Notes under the pieces: model-generated
The model's input: only the letters and a program-made list of their open reading frames with translations
Database searches by the model: none
What the model was told of the DNA's origin: nothing
Shown: piece after piece, positions 1-5,743 of the stretch
How the letters are laid out: each line of letters begins with the position of its first letter
How positions within the stretch are numbered: position 1 is the stretch's first letter
Origin: CAWJEL01 sp964647255
GTDB taxonomy: Bacteria > Chloroflexota > Anaerolineae > CG2-30-64-16
Assembly (NCBI GenBank): GCA_964647255.1
Contig: CAZYGI010000125.1
Span: 1 to 7,497, forward strand
Direction: 5' to 3'
DNA length: 7,497 bases
Translations under genes and position numbers: made by a program

Positions 1-17
1 AGAGAAGTTGCTCGAAT

Positions 18-54
18 GGGGTGGTTGGGCCGCCGCCCGCGGCAAAACCACCCC
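18..54. terminator. Strong hairpin downstream of the desaturase, possible terminator
   Basis: The 9-nt arms GGGGTGGTT (18-26) and AACCACCCC (46-54) are perfectly complementary. They enclose an inner stem GCCGC (29-33) / GCGGC (39-43). On the plus strand the hairpin is followed by a short TTT, while on the minus strand no T-run follows. It lies 29 bp beyond the desaturase stop codon. It could therefore end transcripts arriving from the left on the plus strand, and act weakly on the desaturase mRNA or protect its 3' end. The hairpin is seen directly; the terminator role is inferred. Confidence 0.45.
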
Positions 55-82
55 TTTAACTTGCCCTTGCGCGTTGGCGGGA

Positions 83-1117
83 TCACGCCGCGATGTCGCC
101 CGTTCGGGGCCGGAGCGCGCGGAAGCCGACCAGTTGCCGCCGGTTCTCATCCCACAGGCGTAGCCGGAGCGAACGCAGGCTGGTCAGCAGGGTGAGCGGC
201 TTGACCTGCCGGAAGAGGGCGCTGGCTTCGTGGCACGGCTGCAGGAAATAGTTCGGGACGCGCGGGCTCAGGTGATGGATGTGATGGAAGCCGATGTTGC
301 CCGAGAACCATTGCAACGCCTTCGGCAGCTTGTAGAAGGATGAACCTTGCAGCGCGGCGGTCACGTAATCCCACTCCGCGTGCCGTGCCCAATACGCGCC
401 CTCAAAATTGTGCTGGACATAAAACAACCAGACCCCCGCGGCTCCGGCGATCCACATGACCGGCAGTTGGATCAGCACGTAGGCCTTCAGGCCGATGGTG
501 AAGGCCGCCAGCGCGATGATGCCCGCCAGGGCCAGGTTCGTCGCATAGACGCCGATCCGCTCGCGGCGGCCATCGGTGGCGCCCGGGAAGCGATGCGCGC
601 CCAGGAAGATGAACAGCGGCCCGATCACGAACGTGATGAGCGGGAAGCGGAAGATCCGATAGGCGAGCCGCGTCCAGCGCGACGCCGCCTGGTACTCGGC
701 CACCGTCATGATCCAGACATCGCCCACGCCGCGGCGGTCAAGATCGGCGGCGCCGGCATGGTGCAGGGCATGGCTGTGCCGCCAGGCGTAGTAGGGCGTG
801 AAGGCTAGCAGGCCGAGGAGGATGCCAACCGCATCGTTGGCCCGCTTGTCGTTGAAGAACGAGCCGTGGCAGCAGTCGTGGAAGATGATGAAGGCGCGGA
901 CCAGAAAGCCTGCGGCCGGGATCGTCAGTGCCAGCGTTAGCCAGTAGGACACGCGCAGGCTGAGCACCATCAGCACCCAAAGCCCGAAATACGGGGCCAG
1001 TGTGTTGACGAGCTGCCACACGCTCCGGCGGAGGTCGGCGTGTTGGAAATCCGCTATGTCCCGTCGCCAGGCGCGGCGGTCGGGCTGCTCAGCGGGGAGA
1101 GAGGTGTTTCCTATCAT
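83..1117 (-). CDS. Fatty acid desaturase (acyl-lipid delta-12/omega-6 type, membrane di-iron)
   Basis: This 344-aa protein belongs to the membrane fatty acid desaturase family (FA_desaturase), which uses a di-iron centre, O2 and reducing equivalents to introduce a cis double bond into membrane-lipid acyl chains. All three histidine boxes are present: HDCCH (80-84), HALHH (116-120) and HHIHH (278-282). The third box sits in GNIGFHHIHHLSPRVPNY, the form usual in bacterial delta-12/omega-6 enzymes. An extra His in QHNFEG (236) is also typical. Hydrophobic segments lie at about 38-60, 60-79, 159-174, 192-212 and 215-234. Length is normal for the family and there is no fused cytochrome b5 or ferredoxin domain, so electrons must come from a separate partner. 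The ATG at 1117 is preceded on the minus strand by AAGGAG (1126-1131) with 8-nt spacing. The gene stands alone, divergent from the XdhC-family gene. The exact regiospecificity cannot be read from the sequence. Confidence 0.93.
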   Translation of the reverse strand: MIGNTSLPAEQPDRRAWRRDIADFQHADLRRSVWQLVNTLAPYFGLWVLMVLSLRVSYWLTLALTIPAAGFLVRAFIIFHDCCHGSFFNDKRANDAVGILLGLLAFTPYYAWRHSHALHHAGAADLDRRGVGDVWIMTVAEYQAASRWTRLAYRIFRFPLITFVIGPLFIFLGAHRFPGATDGRRERIGVYATNLALAGIIALAAFTIGLKAYVLIQLPVMWIAGAAGVWLFYVQHNFEGAYWARHAEWDYVTAALQGSSFYKLPKALQWFSGNIGFHHIHHLSPRVPNYFLQPCHEASALFRQVKPLTLLTSLRSLRLRLWDENRRQLVGFRALRPRTGDIAA

Positions 1118-1174
1118 TTGTAGTGCTCCTTGTAGTCCGGCGGTGACAAGGGTCTCCAGTTCCGCCTATCAGGG

Positions 1175-1203
1175 ATTCTAACACGACTGCCTCGGTATCG
1201 AAA
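1175..1203 (-). promoter_or_regulatory. Predicted promoter of the desaturase (extended -10)
   Basis: Read on the minus strand, TTTCGA (1198-1203) and TAGAAT (1175-1180) are separated by 17 nt. The -10 is preceded by TGT, giving a TGN-extended -10. It matches TATAAT at five of six positions, while the -35 is weak. Transcription would start near 1168, about 50 nt before the ATG. Its -35 lies inside the spacer of the opposing promoter. Prediction from motif only. Confidence 0.5.
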
Positions 1204-1220
1204 GCCGGCTGTGCTATAAT
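1192..1220 (+). promoter_or_regulatory. Predicted promoter of the XdhC-CHAT operon (perfect TATAAT, extended -10)
   Basis: A perfect TATAAT (1215-1220) is preceded by TGC, so it is a TGN-extended -10. The -35 position at 17-nt spacing reads TCGGTA (1192-1197) and is poor, as is common with extended -10 promoters. Transcription would begin near 1227, giving a leader of about 44 nt before the GTG start codon at 1271. In this GC-rich context a perfect TATAAT is unlikely by chance. Confidence 0.6.
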
Positions 1221-1270
1221 CGGGCAGGAATGGGCGTGCGGAAGCAAAACCATGCTGGGAGGGATCATCC

Positions 1271-2440
1271 GTGGACACCATCTACAGCAAGCTGAAAGAG
1301 TTCATCGAAGCAGGCGAGACCGTCGCGGTTGCCACCATCATCGCCATTCGCGGTTCCGTGCCGCGCGAGGTTGGCGCCAAGATGATCATCCATCCGCTGG
1401 GCCGGCACGTGGGCACGGTGGGGGGCGGCTGCGGCGAGGCAGACGTCATGCGCACCGCGCTTGATGTGATCCAGACCGGCGCGCCGGCCATCGTGCGGGT
1501 GGACCTGACGGAGGATGTCTCGCTGCAAGCGCTCGGCGTCTGCGGCGGGATCATGGACGTGTTCGTGGAACGGGCGGGAGGCGAGACGCAGGCCGGTGGA
1601 CGGACGACTGAAGACACCGGGGGTTCTCTCGTTGGCCTTTCGTCGTTTGTCCCGATCCTTCTCGATTCGATCAACACGCGCGAGCCGGTGGCGTTAGCCA
1701 CAGTGACTGAGGGGCCAGCGGCCGGCCGTCAAGCCGTGGTTTGGCTCGACCGGCCACCGCTGGGCGACTTGGGCTTGGGCGAAATGACGGCGCAGGTCAT
1801 CGCCGACGCGCAAGAGGTCCTCCGCGGCCGCCAGCACCGGCTGCTTTGCTATTCAACCGCCAGCGTTCAATTTCCAACCTCCAACCTCTCCGTCTTCGTC
1901 GAAGTCCAGCGCCGCGCGCCCGAGATGCTGATTGTCGGCGGCGGGCACATCGCCCTGCCGCTGGCGCAGATGGCGAGCCTGTGCGGTTTCGCCGTGACGG
2001 TGCTCGACGATCGGCCGAGCTTTGCCAACCCGGAGCGCTTCCCGACCGCACAGCGGACCATCGCCGCGCCGCTGCGCGAGACCGTGCGCGAGCTGCCGAT
2101 GGACCCCGACACCTTCGTGGTGCTGGTAACGCGCGGACACAGCCACGACGTGGACTGCCTGCTGGAGGTGCTCGACCGGCCGGTAGCCTACATCGGCATG
2201 ATCGGCTCGCAGCGCCGGGTGGACGCGGTCTTCGAGCTGCTGGAGAATGAGATGGGCCTTGACCCGGCCAAATTCGACCGCGTCTACGCGCCCATCGGCA
2301 TCGCCATCGGCGCGCACACCCCGGCCGAGATCGCGATCTGCATCATGGCCGAGGTGATCAATGTGCTGCGGGGCGGGCCGGCGATTTCTATCTCGGAGAA
2401 GCGGCGGGAGCGGGATCGGCGGCGGCGCGCAGCGCGGTGA
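1271..2440 (+). CDS. XdhC/CoxI-family molybdenum cofactor maturation protein
   Basis: This 389-aa protein has both domains of the XdhC/CoxI family. The N-terminal part (about 10-100) carries GSVPR (28-32), GGGCGEA (51-57) and GVCGG (89-93). The C-terminal Rossmann domain (about 217-365) carries IVGGGHIA (221-228), DDRPSFANPERF (246-257), VTRGHSHD (286-293), YIGMIGS (307-313) and IGAHTPAEIA (346-355). Characterised relatives bind molybdenum cofactor and hand it, after sulfuration, to xanthine dehydrogenase or similar hydroxylases in the cytoplasm. No dehydrogenase subunit lies in the window, so the client enzyme is unknown and I give no gene symbol. The start is GTG at 1271, with GGGAGGG (1257-1263) at 7-nt spacing. 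The linker before the Rossmann domain contains an unusual heptamer repeat (1869-1889), and the C-terminus ends in a strongly basic tail (377-389). The stop overlaps the Shine-Dalgarno region of the CHAT gene, suggesting coupled expression. Confidence 0.92.
   Translation: MDTIYSKLKEFIEAGETVAVATIIAIRGSVPREVGAKMIIHPLGRHVGTVGGGCGEADVMRTALDVIQTGAPAIVRVDLTEDVSLQALGVCGGIMDVFVERAGGETQAGGRTTEDTGGSLVGLSSFVPILLDSINTREPVALATVTEGPAAGRQAVVWLDRPPLGDLGLGEMTAQVIADAQEVLRGRQHRLLCYSTASVQFPTSNLSVFVEVQRRAPEMLIVGGGHIALPLAQMASLCGFAVTVLDDRPSFANPERFPTAQRTIAAPLRETVRELPMDPDTFVVLVTRGHSHDVDCLLEVLDRPVAYIGMIGSQRRVDAVFELLENEMGLDPAKFDRVYAPIGIAIGAHTPAEIAICIMAEVINVLRGGPAISISEKRRERDRRRRAAR
1869..1889 (+). repeat. Three-unit heptamer tandem repeat inside the XdhC-family gene
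   Basis: Three 7-bp units, AATTTCC, AACCTCC and AACCTCT, follow each other directly. The array totals 21 bp and so preserves the reading frame. It encodes about residues 200-207, in the linker just before the Rossmann domain, and its base composition (pyrimidine-rich and AT-richer) differs from the GC-rich flanks. Heptameric short tandem repeats are known in several bacterial lineages. With only three imperfect units, chance is not excluded. Confidence 0.5.
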
Positions 2441-2445
2441 GGAGG
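2439..2445 (+). promoter_or_regulatory. Ribosome binding site that fixes the CHAT gene start
   Basis: GAGGAGG overlaps the TGA stop (2438-2440) of the upstream gene. It lies 5 nt before the ATG at 2451 and 8 nt before a second in-frame ATG at 2454. It supports a start at 2451 or 2454 rather than any codon inside the upstream gene. The arrangement suggests translational coupling. Confidence 0.75.
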
Positions 2446-2450
2446 GGGAC

Positions 2451-3608
2451 ATGATGTTCGGCGGTTACGGGAAGGGGCGGCAGGATTTGCCGCAGGTGGT
2501 GCAAGTGTCTATCGCCCGCTTCAGCCAGGCGCTGCCGGGGCCGGGCGAGCCGCTGCCGTTCCTGGTTGCGATCCACGAGGAGGGTACGGGCGTCACCTGG
2601 CAGCAGAACATCACCCTCGATCCCGACCTGGAGCAGCACATCCTGGAGACCACCGCGACGCTCTATCGCCGCGGCCTGGGCTATGGCGGCGGGACGCCCG
2701 AATCGGCCGCGGCCGAGGCGCAGGATCTGGGGAGCAAGCTGTGGGACGCCTTCCTCGGCCCAGGGGGGGCAGCCTGCCTTGAGGGGCTGCGCCAGACTGC
2801 GGTGCTGCTCCTCGACGTAGACGAGACGATCCTCAACCTGCCGTGGGAGCTCCTGATTCGGCGTGGGGATCCGCTGGCTCTGGCATTCCCGTTTGGTCGC
2901 ATCGTGCGCACCCGCACGCGGCCCCGCCCCGGCCGCGATCCCCTCCAGGAGGACGCTGAGCTGTGCATCCTCGCCGTCGCCGACCCGACCGCTGATCTGG
3001 CTGCCAGCGAAAGCGAGGTGGCGACGCTGAAGACGCTAGAGGGTGCGCACGGCCCCGTGCGCGTCGCGGTGGATGTGCTGGCGCGGGACGAGGCCACAGG
3101 CGCCCGGTTCACCGAGCGTCTGACCAGCGGCAAGTACGACATCGTGCACTTCGCGGGCCACGCCGGGTTTGATCCGGCCCGACCGGGTGCTAGCGTGCTG
3201 CGGCTGGCCGACGGGGTCCTGGCAGCCGACGACCTGTTGAAGCTGGACTGGAAGGCGCCGCCCTACCTGGTGTTCAACAGCGCGTGCGAGAGCGGTCGCG
3301 CGGCGGGCGGTGTGCGCCTGGTCTCGGATGACAGCCAGGCGAACGGCCTCGCCGCGGCGTTCCTGGCTTCCGGGGTCGCGGCTTACGCCGGCTACTTCTG
3401 GCCCGTCACCGACCAAGGTGCGCAGACCTTTGCCGAGATGTTCTACACCCGGCTGCTCGACCGTCAAAACGTCGGCCTGGCGTTCCTGGACGCGCGGCGG
3501 AGCACGGTGTGGGATCTGGCCCGGACGGGCGATCTGAGCGGCTACAGCGCCGTGCTGTTCGGCGACGCCGCGTCGGGCAAGCGCCAGGACCTGGCGACAG
3601 CCGCATAA
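2451..3608 (+). CDS. Stand-alone CHAT-domain (caspase-like) protease homologue
   Basis: This 385-aa cytoplasmic protein, with no signal peptide or membrane segment, is essentially one CHAT domain (caspase HetF associated with TPRs), a clan of cysteine peptidases. The N-terminal part (about 15-110) looks like the beta-strand/helix extension seen before many CHAT cores. It leads into LPWELL (130-135), a landmark of the family. The catalytic pair is present: His237 in HFAGHAGFD (233-241) and Cys279 in FNSACESG (275-282). The following GLAAAFLASGVAAYAGYFWPV (299-319) and AFLDARRS (344-351) are also typical of the core. There is no TPR array, NACHT or sensor domain fused to it, unlike many defence-associated CHAT proteins. 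It sits 10 bp after an XdhC-family gene in an apparent operon, and a strong terminator follows. The substrate is unknown. Catalytic competence is inferred from the dyad only. Confidence 0.88.
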   Translation: MMFGGYGKGRQDLPQVVQVSIARFSQALPGPGEPLPFLVAIHEEGTGVTWQQNITLDPDLEQHILETTATLYRRGLGYGGGTPESAAAEAQDLGSKLWDAFLGPGGAACLEGLRQTAVLLLDVDETILNLPWELLIRRGDPLALAFPFGRIVRTRTRPRPGRDPLQEDAELCILAVADPTADLAASESEVATLKTLEGAHGPVRVAVDVLARDEATGARFTERLTSGKYDIVHFAGHAGFDPARPGASVLRLADGVLAADDLLKLDWKAPPYLVFNSACESGRAAGGVRLVSDDSQANGLAAAFLASGVAAYAGYFWPVTDQGAQTFAEMFYTRLLDRQNVGLAFLDARRSTVWDLARTGDLSGYSAVLFGDAASGKRQDLATAA

Positions 3609-3630
3609 GACAGTCAAAGCCTTTGATCGA

Positions 3631-3663
3631 ACCGCCGCCCCATTTCGGGGCGGCGGTTTTTTT
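3631..3663 (+). terminator. Rho-independent terminator of the XdhC-CHAT operon
   Basis: A perfect 11-bp stem, ACCGCCGCCCC (3631-3641) with GGGGCGGCGGT (3647-3657), encloses a 5-nt ATTTC loop. Seven T residues follow (3657-3663). It begins 23 nt after the CHAT stop codon and is the clearest intrinsic terminator in the window. It separates this operon from the secreted-protein cassette. Confidence 0.93.
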
Positions 3664-3718
3664 GTGTGCTCCGTGCCACCCGTCCTGCGAAATTCCCGGC
3701 GCATCGGGAATCCATCCC

Positions 3719-3748
3719 TCGACATCGGGACATCCCGCATGGTAGGCT
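3719..3748 (+). promoter_or_regulatory. Candidate promoter of the secreted-protein cassette
   Basis: TCGACA (3719-3724) matches TTGACA at five of six positions. Eighteen nt later comes TAGGCT (3743-3748), preceded by TGG, which would be a TGN-extended -10 but matches TATAAT at only three positions. Transcription would start near 3755, giving a leader of about 80 nt before the ATG at 3836. It is the best candidate in the gap between the terminator and the gene, but weak. Confidence 0.35.
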
Positions 3749-3759
3749 GCTGACATCTG

Positions 3760-3786
3760 CACCCATGCCCGGCCTTGCCGGGGGGT
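3760..3786 (+). promoter_or_regulatory. Hairpin in the probable 5' leader of the first repeat protein
   Basis: CCCGGC (3768-3773) and GCCGGG (3777-3782) form a perfect 6-bp stem over a CTT loop. After a bulge, CACC (3760-3763) can pair with GGTG (3783-3786). If transcription starts near 3755 this hairpin would sit at the extreme 5' end of the mRNA, where it could protect against decay. No run of T follows, so it is a poor terminator. The role is inferred. Confidence 0.35.
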
Positions 3787-3835
3787 GTTTGCAGGTGCGG
3801 TAGTGCTGGACAAATGATAGACAGGAGTATCTGCC

Positions 3836-5368
3836 ATGAAACGATCCCGAGCCTTGATGTTGACCCTGTCCCTGACGCTGTGCGCCGTGATCCTGGCGGG
3901 CGCGTTCCCTGCCGGGCGGGCTTTTGCCCAGGAGGGCAGCCCGGCCACGCTGGACGCCAACCAGACACAGGTGGGCGCCGTTGCGGCCGAAAGCCCCGAC
4001 GCCGTCCAGGCCGCGCTCGGCACCGCCTTCACCTACCAGGGCAGCCTCAAGAAGAGCGGCCAGCCGGTCAACACGACGTGCAGCTTCCAGTTTAGCCTGT
4101 GGGACGCGTTGACCAGCGGCAGCCAGAAAGGCGCGACCCAGACCGTCAACAGCGTTGCGGTGCAGGCCGGTGTCTTCACCGTGCAGCTCGATTTCGGCAA
4201 CCAGTTCACCGGCGACGCGCGCTGGCTGCAGACCGCGGTGCAGTGCGCCGGCGACGGCGGCTTCACAACCCTCAACCCGCGCCAGCCGCTCAACGCTGTG
4301 CCCTACGCCCTCAGCCTGCGGCCCGGCGCCCAGGTGGTCGGCGCCAGCAACACCACCGACGGCATCGTGCGTGCCGCTAACAGTGGCGCAGGCGCGGCGC
4401 TCGTCGGCATGGCCACCAGCGCCACCGGCACCACCTATGGCGTGCTTGGCAACGCCTTCTCGCCCAACGGCTTCGCGGTCTGGGGCTACGGCGAGAACGG
4501 CGCGACGGGCGTGCGCGGGGCCTCGGCGGCGAACGGGCCGGGCGTCTCGGGCACCAGCGCCACGGGGTGGGGCGTGTACGGCGAGGGCGGCGGCGCGGGC
4601 GTCGTCGGCGTCACCAGCACGCGCTACAACCCGGCCGTTTACGGCGAGCATCGCGGCACCGCTGACGGCATCGGCGTCAAAGGCAAGGCGGTCAACGGCA
4701 CCGGCGTCGCCGGCGAAAGCACGAGCTGGTTCGGCGTCTACGGCAAGAGCGCGCAGCAGTCGGGCGTCTACGGGGAAACCGCGGTCGCGCACTCGAACGG
4801 TCCGGCTGGGGTGTACGGCAAGTCCACCGGCGACGGCGGCATCGGGGTCACCGGCGAAGCCACGCTGGGCAACAGTTGGGGCGTCTACGGCATCGGCGCG
4901 GCCGGTGCCGGCGTCATGGGCCAGGCCACCGCCGCAGGAGTAGCGTTGTGGGGAAAGAACACCGGCGGTGGCATCGCGGTGAAGGCCGAAGGGAACGCGG
5001 TGCAGAGCCTGGACAAGGGCGGCTTCGTCAAAGCGATGGCGCTCGTAGACACGTCTGCCAGTATCATCCGCTGCTACAACGGATTCACAGGGGGCTCGTC
5101 AGCCGGTTGCGGGATTCAAGCCACGCCCTTGCCTAGCTCACCCGGATCACCGATCTTCGATAAGACGCTTGTCGACTTTGGATTCCCAGTTAGCGGCCGC
5201 TTCATCCTGGTGAGTGTTTTCGATGCGGGCGGAACGGACAAGCAACGTTATCTGTACATCGAAGAAATCAGTGGGAACACAGCAACGATACACAACGAGA
5301 GAGTCTATGGTTGCAGCAATGGATTTTGTTATGAAAACCAAATGGCATTTTTTATTTACGTGTTCTAG
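3836..5368 (+). CDS. Secreted FTYQG-domain protein with GVYG repeats (first paralogue)
   Basis: This 510-aa exported protein of unknown function starts at an ATG with AGGAG (3823-3827) at 8-nt spacing. Residues 1-31 form a signal peptide (MKRSRAL, hydrophobic 8-24, likely cleavage after AFA at 29-31). Residues 61-164 are a conserved N-terminal domain: FTYQG (65-69), a CSFQFSLWDAL stretch (82-92), GVFTVQLDFG (112-121), WLQTAVQCAGD (130-140), PRQPLNAVPYAL (148-159). Residues 188-386 contain irregular GVYG/GVWG/GVxG repeats about 10-14 residues apart, probably a beta-solenoid or stalk. Residues 381-510 are a C-terminal domain opening with GNAVQ and GGFVKAMA and ending IYVF. Cysteines 82/137, 413/425 and 493/498 could pair outside the cell. 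It resembles putative surface proteins of Chloroflexota and related phyla, sometimes labelled tail-fibre-like, but the signal peptide argues for a cell-surface role. No catalytic motif is evident. Confidence 0.85.
   Translation: MKRSRALMLTLSLTLCAVILAGAFPAGRAFAQEGSPATLDANQTQVGAVAAESPDAVQAALGTAFTYQGSLKKSGQPVNTTCSFQFSLWDALTSGSQKGATQTVNSVAVQAGVFTVQLDFGNQFTGDARWLQTAVQCAGDGGFTTLNPRQPLNAVPYALSLRPGAQVVGASNTTDGIVRAANSGAGAALVGMATSATGTTYGVLGNAFSPNGFAVWGYGENGATGVRGASAANGPGVSGTSATGWGVYGEGGGAGVVGVTSTRYNPAVYGEHRGTADGIGVKGKAVNGTGVAGESTSWFGVYGKSAQQSGVYGETAVAHSNGPAGVYGKSTGDGGIGVTGEATLGNSWGVYGIGAAGAGVMGQATAAGVALWGKNTGGGIAVKAEGNAVQSLDKGGFVKAMALVDTSASIIRCYNGFTGGSSAGCGIQATPLPSSPGSPIFDKTLVDFGFPVSGRFILVSVFDAGGTDKQRYLYIEEISGNTATIHNERVYGCSNGFCYENQMAFFIYVF
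4016..4327 (+). repeat. Duplicated N-terminal domain, copy 1 (paired with 5909-6220)
   Basis: This 312-bp segment and 5909-6220 align without gaps. The 104 encoded residues differ at 19 positions by hand alignment. It marks a direct, same-orientation duplication of the scaffold gene, and a possible substrate for recombination or gene conversion between the two paralogues. Confidence 0.85.
4397..4993 (+). repeat. Degenerate GVxG coding repeats of the first paralogue
   Basis: The region encodes residues 188-386 with GVxG-type units (GVLG, AVWG, GVRG, GVSG, GVYG, GVVG, GVKG, GVAG, GVTG, GVMG, ALWG). Spacing is uneven, roughly 9-15 residues. GC is extreme, for example 51 of 60 bases in 4501-4560. 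The units are much less regular than the 30-bp array in the second paralogue. Confidence 0.8.
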
Positions 5369-5378
5369 GGAGAAGGCA

Positions 5379-5681
5379 ATGCGCGCTATAGCGGCAATGT
5401 CATGCTGTATTCTTGCTCTTCTGCTGCTTGTGCCGCGAACCGGTAATGCCCAATCCGACGGCGGCTACGATCTGACCTGGACCGTCATCGCGGCCGGCGG
5501 CGGGACGTTGACCGGCGGCGCGTACAGCCTGGTCAGCACGATCGGCCAGCCGGAGCCAGGGCCGGGCGCGGACGGTGGGGGATACAGCCTCACCGGCGGC
5601 GTGTGGGGCGGCGCCGGCGCCGTGATCCCATCCCCCGGCGGCAAGCGCGTCTATTTGCCGGTAGTCCTGCGCAACCGCTGA
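5379..5681 (+). CDS. Small secreted protein with GGGYSLTGG motif and YLPVVLR tail
   Basis: This 100-aa protein begins at ATG 5379, ten bases after the preceding stop, with GGGAG (5368-5372) at 6-nt spacing. Residues 1-24 are a signal peptide (hydrophobic 8-18, likely cleavage after GNA at 22-24). The mature part has YDLTWTVIAAGGG (30-42), GGAYSLVSTIGQP (46-58), GGGYSLTGGVWGG (66-78), a short proline/glycine linker, and RVYLPVVLRNR (90-100) at the very end. Short proteins with this layout recur in Chloroflexota, where a terminal YLPLVxR-like tail is common on exported proteins, so it appears complete and not a fragment. This is pattern recall, not a search. Its function is unknown. It lies between the two large paralogues and is probably co-transcribed with them. 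An alternative ATG at 5397 would leave a shorter signal peptide and is less likely. Confidence 0.82.
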   Translation: MRAIAAMSCCILALLLLVPRTGNAQSDGGYDLTWTVIAAGGGTLTGGAYSLVSTIGQPEPGPGADGGGYSLTGGVWGGAGAVIPSPGGKRVYLPVVLRNR

Positions 5682-5743
5682 GCTTTCAGCAAGTCCAAGT
5701 GACCGAGTGCGGTTGTTGTGATGGATGCTCAGGAGTGTGTAGC

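Noticed and set aside
1252..1464. Plus-strand ORF starting at ATG 1252 in another frame
   Set aside because: It overlaps the well-supported XdhC-family gene, has an Arg/His-rich shadow composition and no matching ribosome site.
2361..2450. Upstream extension of the CHAT gene into the XdhC-family gene
   Set aside because: It would overlap the upstream gene by 80 bp with a low-complexity Arg/Gly peptide. A strong ribosome site directly before 2451 explains the start.
3614..4792. Long minus-strand ORF (392 codons) antisense to the first repeat protein
   Set aside because: It exists because GC-rich codons on the plus strand leave few stops on the other strand. It has no recognisable domain, and the plus-strand frame has a signal peptide, a ribosome site and a paralogue.
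5214..5378. Upstream extension of the small secreted protein
   Set aside because: It would overlap the end of the first repeat protein by 155 bp and mask the signal peptide. ATG 5379 has a suitable ribosome site.
5603..5743. Upstream extension of the second paralogue
   Set aside because: It would overlap the small secreted gene and bury the signal peptide 47 residues inside. ATG 5744 matches the paralogue's start and ribosome site exactly.
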